Shown here piece by piece: positions 37,351-45,880 of a DNA stretch of 64,000 bases. How positions within the stretch are numbered: position 1 is the stretch's first letter; every line of letters begins with the position of its first letter. A model generated the notes under the pieces. It worked only from the letters and a program-made list of their open reading frames with translations, searched no databases and was not told the DNA's origin. The stretch comes from Thermomonospora echinospora (GTDB lineage: Bacteria > Actinomycetota > Actinomycetes > Streptosporangiales > Streptosporangiaceae). The position numbers and the translations under genes were made by a program. The stretch covers positions 496,001-560,000 of the forward strand of contig NZ_FNVO01000003.1 in NCBI RefSeq assembly GCF_900108175.1, given 5' to 3'.

Positions 37351-38847
37351 ATGGGGCTGAGAGTGGCTTGGTCACTGGGGGTCGATGATCAATGGCAGCT
37401 GGTTCACGCCCTCCTGGACGTCGAGGGCATGCGCCGGCGCAGGGACCGCGACCTCTACATCGATCTCCTGGAGGAGGAACTGGGCTGCCGGCTTCCCGCC
37501 AAGCGCGATGACCGTGATGTGTACGACGTGCTGCATTTGGTGAAGTCCTGCCTGGCCTACCCTGGGGCGGTCCGTACGCTGGCGATGATCGTCGGTCGGT
37601 TCCACGGAGGCGCCAGGGCCATGCAGAACCTCAACGAACTGATCGAGCAACTGTTCCCCGAGCCGCTGCTGACCTCGCAGGAGCGCCGTGAGCTCAACCG
37701 GTTGCTGCTGCACGATCCGGCGGGCGGCGGGATGCGCGTCGCGGACCGCACCGTCATCGGCGACCTGTACGGCAGGGCGGTGGGGCCGCTCGGCCCGCCG
37801 CTGAACCGCGACGTCGACGACCTGCGGGAGGTCCTCGCGCTGCTGGAGGACGCGACCGTCGGGCTCGATGGGGTTCCGCCCCTGCTGGCCTTCGTCGAGA
37901 ACCTGGCGGCCCACGCCGACGAGCCCATCGCGGGCGCTCTGCGGGCCTGGTCGGAGCGCTTCGCCAGACGTCTGGGGCTGGAGCCCGGAACCGCGCACGC
38001 GATTCGCGGGCGCGTCGAACGCGCACCGAGGTCCATCGGCCCCCGCAGCTATCTGATCATCGAGTTCCGCCCCGACGCCGTCGACGCCGACCGCTACCTC
38101 ACCTCGGCCTGGCTGCAGATCGACGACGCGCACGGCGCCATGCTGCGCTGCGACGACGAGGACCCGCTGCCGCGCACCCGGTTTCCCCGGGTGATCGAGG
38201 AGCTGCTCACCGACCCCCGGGTGGTCAACCGGCCGCGCCCGGAACTGATCGTGGAGTTCGTCCTCCCCCGGAGCCTGCTGTGCGTTCCCCTCGATCAGAT
38301 CCGGGTCGACATCGAGGGACTGGAACGCCGGCTGGGGATCGAATACCCGATCGTGGTGCGCAGCTTCGACCGGATGCGTAAGCCCGCGCTGCACCACAAC
38401 TGGCGGCGCAAGTGGAACTGGCTGCGCGACAATCCGGCCCGGGCCGGCATGTGCCGGCTTCCCCGGCATGCCGACTTCGACGAGGAGCGCCTGTACAACA
38501 CGCTGGTGTCGGACGAGTCCTCGGTCTGCCTCGCGCTGGCGTTCATCCCGCGGAACGAGTACGAGAGCCCGCCCGACGAGCTGGAGGTCGGCCTGCACGC
38601 GGGCGTGCCGATCGCCGTCTGGTGCCGCTGGGAGCGCGAGCCGGGCCGCTTCTTCGCCGAGGTCCAGGAGCTGTGGGGCCAGGGGGCGCTGGAGCTCCCC
38701 GAAAGTGTGCTGGCGCTGCGGCGCAAGGCCCTGCGGGCGCTGGACGAGACCGCCGCGGAGAACCATCTCGGATTCCAGCTCACCTTGATGTTCGACGACG
38801 CCGATCGGCTTCCCGAGCCTTACGTCCGGCTCAGCGCGCCGGCCTGA
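37351..38847 (+). CDS. VMAP-C domain protein with N-terminal effector-associated-like domain
   Basis: The 498-residue protein has an N-terminal helical domain of about 100 residues (LYIDLLEEELGCRLPAKR, VRTLAMIVGRF, LNELIEQLFPEP) that resembles the effector-associated domains of ternary conflict systems, a helical middle, and a C-terminal half (about 225-498) with RSYLIIEFRPD, FVLPRSLLCVPLDQI, YPIVVRSFDRM and a W-rich HHNWRRKWNWLRD segment, as in VMAP-C. In that framework VMAP links the MoxR/vWA engine to an effector through matching domains. It is the first gene of the operon. A GTG at 37363 has better ribosome-site spacing and may be the true start. Confidence 0.72.
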   Translation: MGLRVAWSLGVDDQWQLVHALLDVEGMRRRRDRDLYIDLLEEELGCRLPAKRDDRDVYDVLHLVKSCLAYPGAVRTLAMIVGRFHGGARAMQNLNELIEQLFPEPLLTSQERRELNRLLLHDPAGGGMRVADRTVIGDLYGRAVGPLGPPLNRDVDDLREVLALLEDATVGLDGVPPLLAFVENLAAHADEPIAGALRAWSERFARRLGLEPGTAHAIRGRVERAPRSIGPRSYLIIEFRPDAVDADRYLTSAWLQIDDAHGAMLRCDDEDPLPRTRFPRVIEELLTDPRVVNRPRPELIVEFVLPRSLLCVPLDQIRVDIEGLERRLGIEYPIVVRSFDRMRKPALHHNWRRKWNWLRDNPARAGMCRLPRHADFDEERLYNTLVSDESSVCLALAFIPRNEYESPPDELEVGLHAGVPIAVWCRWEREPGRFFAEVQELWGQGALELPESVLALRRKALRALDETAAENHLGFQLTLMFDDADRLPEPYVRLSAPA

Positions 38848-38864
38848 CCACCGCTGGAGGACCC

Positions 38865-39875
38865 ATGGCGACGACCGAGCCCGCATCCGCCGCACAGGAC
38901 GAGACCTGGTTCATCTACCGGGGCGACGGCCGGCCGCACGACGGGCTGGAACGGTTGCCGGAGCCTCCGCCGTGGCGCCGCTTCGATCGTTCCGGCACCG
39001 ACCGGCGCAGGGACCGCGCGCTGTCCTACCGCCCCGACAAGAACGCGGTCAAGATGGTCAACGCGGCCGTCTATCTGCGGCGGCCCCTGCTGGTGACGGG
39101 CAGGCCCGGCACCGGCAAGTCGACCCTGGCCTACAACGTCGCCTATGAGCTGGGGCTGGAGCCGGTGCTCTACTGGCCCATCACCAGTAAGTCCACGCTG
39201 GAGCAGGGGCTGTACCGCTACGACGCGATCGGCCGGCTGCACGAGACGAGCCTGCGTCAGGCCGCGGCGCCCGCCGCCGACGCCGCCGCGCCGGACATCG
39301 GCCGTTTCATCCGCCTCGGCCCGCTGGGGACGGCGCTGCTGCCGCGGCCCAGGCCCCGGGTGCTGCTGATCGACGAACTCGACAAGAGCGACATCGACCT
39401 CCCCAACGACCTGCTCAACGTGTTCGAGGAGGGCGGCTTCACGATCCCGGAGCTGGACCGGCTGCCCGAGGAACAGCCGATGGTCCACGTGATGACCTCC
39501 GACGAGCGGGCCCGGGTGCCGGTGGAGCGAGGTCAGGTGCGCTGCACGGCCTTCCCCATAGTGATCATCACCAGCAACGGGGAGCGCGAGTTCCCTCCGG
39601 CGTTCCTGCGCCGCTGCATCCGGCTGATGATCGAGCCGCCCACCCCCGAACAGCTCGCCGACATCGTCGAGGCGCATCTGGGCAGGCAGGCCCGGGAGCG
39701 CAGCGGCGACATCATCCAGGAGTTCCTGGACCGCCAGACCCGCGGCGACCTGGCCACCGACCAGTTGCTGAACGCCATCTATCTCGCCACCTCCGGGGCA
39801 CGCCCGCCGCAGAGCGACCTGGAGGAGCTGCGCGAGGCCATCCTGCGCCCGCTCGACGCCGCCGGATCGGGATGA
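38865..39875 (+). CDS. MoxR-type AAA+ ATPase of the ternary system
   Basis: The 336-residue AAA+ ATPase has Walker A G79-RPGTGK-S86, Walker B VLLIDELDK with D170-E171, sensor-1 region FPIVIITSNGEREFP and the arginine-finger region AFLRRCIRLMI. MoxR ATPases remodel partners together with vWA-domain proteins. The start follows GGAGG, 17 bp after the VMAP stop codon. Its stop overlaps the ATG of the vWA-STAND gene as ATGA. Gene order VMAP-MoxR-vWA is that of the ternary conflict systems described for multicellular bacteria. Confidence 0.88.
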   Translation: MATTEPASAAQDETWFIYRGDGRPHDGLERLPEPPPWRRFDRSGTDRRRDRALSYRPDKNAVKMVNAAVYLRRPLLVTGRPGTGKSTLAYNVAYELGLEPVLYWPITSKSTLEQGLYRYDAIGRLHETSLRQAAAPAADAAAPDIGRFIRLGPLGTALLPRPRPRVLLIDELDKSDIDLPNDLLNVFEEGGFTIPELDRLPEEQPMVHVMTSDERARVPVERGQVRCTAFPIVIITSNGEREFPPAFLRRCIRLMIEPPTPEQLADIVEAHLGRQARERSGDIIQEFLDRQTRGDLATDQLLNAIYLATSGARPPQSDLEELREAILRPLDAAGSG

Positions 39876-42800
39876 TCGACCGGCTGATCGAGGCCCTGCG
39901 CGGGCTCGATCCGCAGCCGACCGCCGGAGAGCTGGCCGACGCCCTCTGGCTGGCCCGGTATCTGCCCGCACGGCAGAGCGGGCGACCCGACGCCGCGGCC
40001 GACGGGCAGGCGCCGCCGGCATTCGACGGGCGGGAGAAGGAGCCGTTCCCCGAGCCGCCGGACACTCCCCCGAACCCTCCGGACCGGCCCGTCCAGGTCA
40101 GGTCGGCAGCCGCTCAGGCGGGGCTGCACATGGCCCCGCCGCGCTCCTCGGGCTCGCAGGTCGTGCGCAGCCCGGCCATGCCCGCGATCCCCCGGGCGCT
40201 GCGGCTGGCCCGGGCGCTGCGCCCGCTGCGGGTGGGGGCGGCCTCCCGCACCCGCGCGTACCTGGACGAGGAGGCCACCGCCCAGCAGATCGCCGAAACC
40301 GGCGTCTGGCGACCGGAGCTGCGCCCGGAACCGGAGCGATGGCTGGACGTCGCGCTGGTGATCGACGACAGCGTCTCCATGACGGTCTGGCAGCGCACCG
40401 TCAGCGAGTTCCAGGCCGTTCTGGAACGGCTCGCCGCCTTCCGCGACGTCCGGGTGTGGCGGATCGACACCGACAGCGACCGGCTGACGCTGCGCGCCCA
40501 CGCCTCCCGCACCGGCCCCGGACGCAACCCGAACGAGCTGATCGACCCGACCCGCCGCCGGGTGGTGCTGGTCATCAGCGACTGCGTCGGCCGTGCCTGG
40601 CGAGACGGCCAGGCGGCCGCGCTGCTGGAACGCTGGGGCCGGATGGGGCCCGTGGCCATCGTGCAGCCGCTGCCGCAACGGCTCTGGTGGCGCTGCGCGG
40701 CGGCCTTGGAGCCGGTCTCGATCAGGGCCTCGCAGCCGGCGCAGCCCAACGAGCGCCTGGACGTGCGCTCGCGCGAAGCGGCCGAGCCACCGCCGGGGAT
40801 CGCCATTCCGGTGCTGGAACTGGAGCCGCGGTGGCTGCGGCCATGGGCCGAACTGGTGGGCGGTGGGGCGAGCCGGCTCAACGGCATGGCGCTGATGACC
40901 GGCCGCCCGGTCTCCGAGGACCTGCCCGAGAACGGCCAGGACGAACTCTCTCCCCTGGAACGGGTGATGCGGTTCCGGGCGTCCGCATCACCTCCGGCGT
41001 TCCAACTGGCCGTGTACCTGGCGGCCGCTCCGCTGCGTCCGCCGGTGATGCGGCTGGTCCAGCGGGCCATGCTGCCCGACTCCCGGCCCGCGCACCTGGC
41101 CGAGGTCTTCCTGAGCGGGCTGCTGCGCAAGGTGGACGTCCCCGAGGACCCCGAACAGGCCGAGTACGAGTTCCTCGACGGCGTCCGCGACGTCCTGCTG
41201 GGCGCGCTGGGCCGCGGTGAGGCGGTGCGCGTGCTGCGCGAGGTCTGGGAGGTCATCCGGATCAGATGGGGTTCGGTGCTGGACTTCCCGGCCTTGCTGC
41301 GGGCGATGGAACAGGGCTCCGGCGCGCTGTCCGTCGATCCGCCGTTCGCCCGGGTGACGGCGCAGGTGCTGGCCCGGCTCGGCGGGCGCTACACCGCGAT
41401 CGCCGAACGGCTGACGGCCGACCGCGGCCCGGGTGCTTCGCTGCCGTCCGATGACGTCGAGGAGGACGAGGCGGCCGCCGGCCCGCCGGCCTCCCGGACG
41501 CGACCGCCCAGAGCCGCGGAGCCGGTGATCAGGGGCGGCCTGCCGCCGCGCAACCCGGACTTCACCGGACGCGACGAACTCCTGCCTGAGATCCGCCGGC
41601 GGCTGGACGATGGCGTCACCGTGCTGACGCCGCAGGCCGACAGCCTCGGCGGTGAGGGCAAGTCCCAGCTGGCGGCCGAGTTCGCCCACCGGCACGCCGC
41701 CGACTACGACCTCATCTGGTGGATCCCCACCGAGCAGGTCACCCTGGCCAGGTCGTCCCTGGCGGAACTGGCCCGCCGCCTCGGCACGCCGCTGAGCGAC
41801 GACATCAACCGCACCGTCGACCGGGTGCTCCGGGAGCTGCGCAGGGGCAGCCGGTACCGCAGGTGGCTGCTGGTCTACGACAACGCGGCCGATCCAGACG
41901 AGCTGACACCGCTGATGCCGGTCGACTTCGTCGAGGGACGGCTGGTCACCCTGCGGCAGGACGGCGTGGGGCACGTCCTGGTCACCTCCGGAGACCGGCG
42001 CTGGGCCGAGCGTGCCACCGCCCTCCGGGTGGGGGTGTTCGAGCGGCCGGAGAGCATCGCGTTCCTGCGCCGCCGGGTGCCGCGCCTGTCGGTGACCGAG
42101 GCCGACCGGCTGGCGGCCCGGGTGGGCGACCTGCCGCTGGCAGTGGAACAAGCCGCGGCGCTGCTGGCGGAGACCGGGCGCGGTGTCGAGGAGCACCTGC
42201 GGTCGCTGGAGGAGCAACTCGGCCAGAAATGGATCCTCGACCTGCCGCCGGAGTACCCGGTGCCGCTGGCGGCGACGCTGGGGGTGAACTTCGAGCGGCT
42301 GCGGCAGGACGCGCCGGCCACCGCCAGGCTGCTGGAGCTGTGGGCGTTCTTCGGGCCCGAGCCGGTCGTCCGAGAGCTGCTGTCGGCCGGCGGCCGGGCG
42401 CGGCTGCCCGCGGCGCTGCAGGCGACCCTCACCGACCCCGAGCGGCTGACCTGGTCGATGCGCGACATCGGCCGCCACGCGCTCGGCCGTTACGACCGGC
42501 AGACGGCCAGCCTCCAGGTGCACCGGCTGGTGCGGACGATGCTGCAGGCCAAGCTGTCGGGACCGAAGGGCGCGCGGATCCGCGGCCAGGTCCACCGCGT
42601 CCTGGCCGCCGCGATGCCGGAGCGGCCTCCCGAAGACGAGACCACCTGGGCGCGCCGGGCGCAGATCACCCCCCACGTGGTGCCGGCCGGGGTCATCGAC
42701 GGCGCGACCACGCAGATCCGGGAGGTGGCGCTCGACCAGGTGCGCTACCTCTACCTGCTGGGGGACTTCGAAGGCGCGCGGACGCTCGGCCAGGCGGCGT

Positions 42801-44017
42801 TGGAGCGGTGGACCGACATCCTGGGTCCCGACGACAGGCTGGTGCTGCGGACCTGCCACAACATGGGCAACGTGCTGCGCGCTCTGGGGAAGGTCGCCGA
42901 CGCCCGACGCCTCAACTCGCAGACCCTCGATCGGGCCATGGAGCGCTTCGGCCCCAACGATCGCGAAACGCTGCTGGTCGCCAACAGCGTCGGCGCCGAC
43001 CTGCGGCTGCAAGGGGATTTCACCCGGGCGCTGGAGCTCGACCAGCGGACCATGGGGCGCATGGTCCGCATGTTCGGCAGGGACAACCGCACCACGCTCA
43101 TGGTCGCCAACAACGTGAGCATCGACCTGCGGCTGCTGGGCCGGTTCCGGGAGGCCCACGAGATCGACCGGGACGCCCTCGACCGGATGCGCCGGCTGGG
43201 GCGGCATCGCAACACCCTGCTGGCGATGAACCAGGTCGCCCGTGACCTGCACGGATTGGGCCGGTACCGCGAGGCCGAGATCCTGCAACAGCAGGCCCTG
43301 GAGGTGATGCGGGAGACGCTCGGCCCCGACCACACCGTCGTCCTGCAGGCGCAGATGAGCCATGTCGGCACGCTGCGCAAGCTGGGGCCCCACGAACAGG
43401 CCAGGGAGCTGGCCGAAACGACGCTCCAGCTCCATTTGCAGCGGTTCGGCCCCGAGCATCCCGACACGCTGGCGGCGCAGCGGAGCCTGGCGGTGGCGTG
43501 TGCGGTCACCGGCGACGCCGAACGCGGGCGGACGCTGAGCGAGGAGGCCCGGCGTGGCTACCACCGGCTCCTGGGCGCCGACCATCCGTTCGTCCACGCG
43601 TGCGGCACTGATCTCGCCCTCAGTCTGAGGGCGCTCGGCTCCCACGACGCGGCGTTGCTGGTGGACGACTCCTCACTGCACGCGCTGCAGCGCAGGCTCG
43701 GCGTCGACCACTACTACTCGCTCTGCTGCTCCGTCGGCCTGGTGCACGATCTGTTCTTCACCGGGCGGTTGGAGGCGGCGCTGAGCCGCTCGAAGGACAC
43801 GCTCGCCCGTTTCCGGGCGCACCACGGCCCCGACCATGTCTACAGCCTGGTCTGCGCCCACAATCACCGAGTGATCGCCGAGCGGCTGGGCCGCGAGCCG
43901 TCGCAGCCGGATCCGCTGCCCGACCTGACGCGCGCCCTGGGGGCCGATCACCCCGACGTGCGCCGGGCCGGCGCGGGCGAACTGGTCGAGTGTGACATCG
44001 AGCCGATTCCGCTGTGA
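39872..44017 (+). CDS. giant vWA (SAV_2336-type) - STAND NTPase - TPR fusion protein
   Basis: The 1381-residue protein has four parts. Residues 1-140 are low complexity with a short helical start. Residues about 155-400 form a vWA domain of the SAV_2336 type with the MIDAS sequence D165-x-S167-x-S169 (LVIDDSVSM) and a second acidic residue at D237. Residues 555-800 form an NB-ARC-like NTPase (PRNPDFTGRDELL, WLLVYDNAADP, GDLPLAVEQAAAL). From about 860 to the end run kinesin-light-chain-like TPRs (LGPDHTVVLQAQ, FGPEHPDTLAAQ). The Walker A reads SLGGEGKS with Ser in place of the first Gly seen in FxsT1. The gene overlaps moxR by four bases and converges with the HExxH gene of module 2. Confidence 0.85.
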   Translation: MIDRLIEALRGLDPQPTAGELADALWLARYLPARQSGRPDAAADGQAPPAFDGREKEPFPEPPDTPPNPPDRPVQVRSAAAQAGLHMAPPRSSGSQVVRSPAMPAIPRALRLARALRPLRVGAASRTRAYLDEEATAQQIAETGVWRPELRPEPERWLDVALVIDDSVSMTVWQRTVSEFQAVLERLAAFRDVRVWRIDTDSDRLTLRAHASRTGPGRNPNELIDPTRRRVVLVISDCVGRAWRDGQAAALLERWGRMGPVAIVQPLPQRLWWRCAAALEPVSIRASQPAQPNERLDVRSREAAEPPPGIAIPVLELEPRWLRPWAELVGGGASRLNGMALMTGRPVSEDLPENGQDELSPLERVMRFRASASPPAFQLAVYLAAAPLRPPVMRLVQRAMLPDSRPAHLAEVFLSGLLRKVDVPEDPEQAEYEFLDGVRDVLLGALGRGEAVRVLREVWEVIRIRWGSVLDFPALLRAMEQGSGALSVDPPFARVTAQVLARLGGRYTAIAERLTADRGPGASLPSDDVEEDEAAAGPPASRTRPPRAAEPVIRGGLPPRNPDFTGRDELLPEIRRRLDDGVTVLTPQADSLGGEGKSQLAAEFAHRHAADYDLIWWIPTEQVTLARSSLAELARRLGTPLSDDINRTVDRVLRELRRGSRYRRWLLVYDNAADPDELTPLMPVDFVEGRLVTLRQDGVGHVLVTSGDRRWAERATALRVGVFERPESIAFLRRRVPRLSVTEADRLAARVGDLPLAVEQAAALLAETGRGVEEHLRSLEEQLGQKWILDLPPEYPVPLAATLGVNFERLRQDAPATARLLELWAFFGPEPVVRELLSAGGRARLPAALQATLTDPERLTWSMRDIGRHALGRYDRQTASLQVHRLVRTMLQAKLSGPKGARIRGQVHRVLAAAMPERPPEDETTWARRAQITPHVVPAGVIDGATTQIREVALDQVRYLYLLGDFEGARTLGQAALERWTDILGPDDRLVLRTCHNMGNVLRALGKVADARRLNSQTLDRAMERFGPNDRETLLVANSVGADLRLQGDFTRALELDQRTMGRMVRMFGRDNRTTLMVANNVSIDLRLLGRFREAHEIDRDALDRMRRLGRHRNTLLAMNQVARDLHGLGRYREAEILQQQALEVMRETLGPDHTVVLQAQMSHVGTLRKLGPHEQARELAETTLQLHLQRFGPEHPDTLAAQRSLAVACAVTGDAERGRTLSEEARRGYHRLLGADHPFVHACGTDLALSLRALGSHDAALLVDDSSLHALQRRLGVDHYYSLCCSVGLVHDLFFTGRLEAALSRSKDTLARFRAHHGPDHVYSLVCAHNHRVIAERLGREPSQPDPLPDLTRALGADHPDVRRAGAGELVECDIEPIPL

Positions 44018-44035
44018 TCATGGCGGCGGCCGCGT

Positions 44036-45880
44036 TCAGGTCCTCGGCAGCGCCAGATGGTCCACCGTCCAGTCCTGTGTGATGTGACCGATCACCGGTG
44101 TCAGGCGGCGGGCCAGATCGAGCGGGTCTGGGAGGGCTCCCGTCCGTTCGCCGATCCGGCCGTGCGCGCCGGCCACGACCTCGGGTGCGGTCCGTAGCGC
44201 GACGGCGGCTTCGTCACCGACGCGCCGGGCCGCCAGGGCCAGTCCTGCCCATGCCTCGGGGTCGGACGAACCTGCCGCCAGGTGGGCGCGGTAGCCCTCC
44301 AGGGCCGTTCCCACGTCCCCTCGCACCAGCGCGAGATCCGCCGCCTCGGCACCGGCGCCAGGCCACCGGTCCCGGCCGATCGAGCGGAATCCGGACGGAT
44401 CGCGCAGCCGCAGGCCCCGCAACTCGAATCGTGCGCCGCGCATCCCCGGCAGCTGATCGACCGGCGCCGGTCTCGGGGGGCCGGTGAGGGGGCCGGCGGA
44501 GCCGGACGGCCACGCCGCGGCGATCCGGTCGAGTGCGCCCGGATCAGGGCGCAGATGACGCAACCGCCAGGTCAGCACATGATCGTCAAACGACTCCGCG
44601 GCGAGGTCGCCGGCGAGCCGTCCGACCGGGGCCTGCGGGAGCCCCAGGAGCGCCGCCCGCATGCCGGCGACGAACCGGGCGCCGTCCTCGGTGAGCCGGT
44701 CCGAACCTGCCAGGAAGTCGATGGTGTGCAGCGTCCGGGTGCGCCAGAGCGCCAGCGCGTAGTCGGCGAACGCCGCATCACCGTCACTCAGGGCCTCGCG
44801 TTGCCCGGCCCAGAACTCGGTGACCCCGAGGTAGGCGTACGCCCCCTGCAACAGCCCCCCGAGCGGCCGGGGGTCGTCCCGCCACGGCGAGTAGAAGCAC
44901 TCCCGGGGATCGTCGTCGTAGAGCCTCACCAGATCCAGCAGCGCGCACAGCTTGACGTGCTGGAACTCGTGCACCAAGGACTCGGCGAACAGCAGCGCGT
45001 CGCCCGGCGGGGTGATCGCCACGGCTCCGAAGGCCTCCGCGCTGGTGGCGCTGAGCCCCCGTCGGCCTCCCTGAGTCGCCAACGGCACCAGCGCGGTCAA
45101 CATCGCCGCCATCGTGTCGGCCCGTTCCTGATGCCGGGTGGCCAGGATCGACCAGGCGCCGTCCAGCGCCCGCTGCCAGGCGCCCACGGCCGTTTCCGGC
45201 AGCCGGGGCGCAGGGCCGAGGCGGGCGTCGTCGCGGTAGGGATCCACGTCGTCGAGCGGCAGACGCAGGGTACGCCGCCCGTGCGTGCAACGGAGGACCC
45301 TGATCCCGTGCCATCCGGGCACGTCGGCATGGGGGTCGGCGGAGGTCACCACCGTGCGATGACCGGTGGAGATCTCCACACCGCCGGAGCCGGAGCGGAC
45401 CTTCGCGGTCCCGTGGAAATCGTCGGGTCCCACCTGGGCGCATCCCAGCGTCGGCAGGGCCGCCACGCCGCCGCGCACCGCGACCTCGGCGTCGACGTCC
45501 AGGCCGGCGCGCAGCGCCGCGGCGACCGCGATGTTGCACACATGCGCCAGGTCGGCCTCGGCCTGGGGCGTCCCCTGGTCGACCAGCCCGCGCAGGCAGG
45601 CGGCCGACCAGGCGGTCACATGCGGGTAGAGCAGGACCTCGGCCACCTCGGCAGGCCGCCGGCCCTCCACCTCTGACAGCAGTTCGAAACCCGATTCGAT
45701 CAGGGCGAGGCCGGATCCGAGCGACCGCCTGCGCTCCAGCACCAGCCCCCACAGCGCGTGCAGCCGGAGCTTGTGCCTGCTGAGCTGGCCGCGCCGCAGC
45801 ATCTCCATGGCGGCCGCGTCACCGCGCCCGGCGGCCAGGGACCGGAAGGCGGAGGCGGGGATCCGAAGCGGGCCGATCAT
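44036..45880 (-). CDS. HExxH-motif peptide beta-hydroxylase-type protein with C-terminal extension (module 2)
   Basis: The 614-residue protein is homologous to the module 1 enzyme over its first about 440 residues: H304-EFQ-H308 in LLFAESLVHEFQHVKLCALLD, then PWRDDPRPLGGLLQGAYAYLG. It adds about 170 residues that include a Trp/Gly/Pro linker and one or two TPR-like helix pairs (DVGTALEGYRAHLAAGSSDPEAWAGL). The extension may bind the precursor or a partner TPR protein. The ATG overlaps the fxsB2 stop codon as ATGA, and the end faces the vWA-STAND gene 18 bp away. Confidence 0.78.
   Translation of the reverse strand: MIGPLRIPASAFRSLAAGRGDAAAMEMLRRGQLSRHKLRLHALWGLVLERRRSLGSGLALIESGFELLSEVEGRRPAEVAEVLLYPHVTAWSAACLRGLVDQGTPQAEADLAHVCNIAVAAALRAGLDVDAEVAVRGGVAALPTLGCAQVGPDDFHGTAKVRSGSGGVEISTGHRTVVTSADPHADVPGWHGIRVLRCTHGRRTLRLPLDDVDPYRDDARLGPAPRLPETAVGAWQRALDGAWSILATRHQERADTMAAMLTALVPLATQGGRRGLSATSAEAFGAVAITPPGDALLFAESLVHEFQHVKLCALLDLVRLYDDDPRECFYSPWRDDPRPLGGLLQGAYAYLGVTEFWAGQREALSDGDAAFADYALALWRTRTLHTIDFLAGSDRLTEDGARFVAGMRAALLGLPQAPVGRLAGDLAAESFDDHVLTWRLRHLRPDPGALDRIAAAWPSGSAGPLTGPPRPAPVDQLPGMRGARFELRGLRLRDPSGFRSIGRDRWPGAGAEAADLALVRGDVGTALEGYRAHLAAGSSDPEAWAGLALAARRVGDEAAVALRTAPEVVAGAHGRIGERTGALPDPLDLARRLTPVIGHITQDWTVDHLALPRT

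Noticed and set aside
40988-43645. 885-codon antisense frame inside the vWA-STAND gene
   Set aside because: It is a shadow of the real gene with no recognisable domain. The sense frame has vWA, NTPase and TPR motifs.
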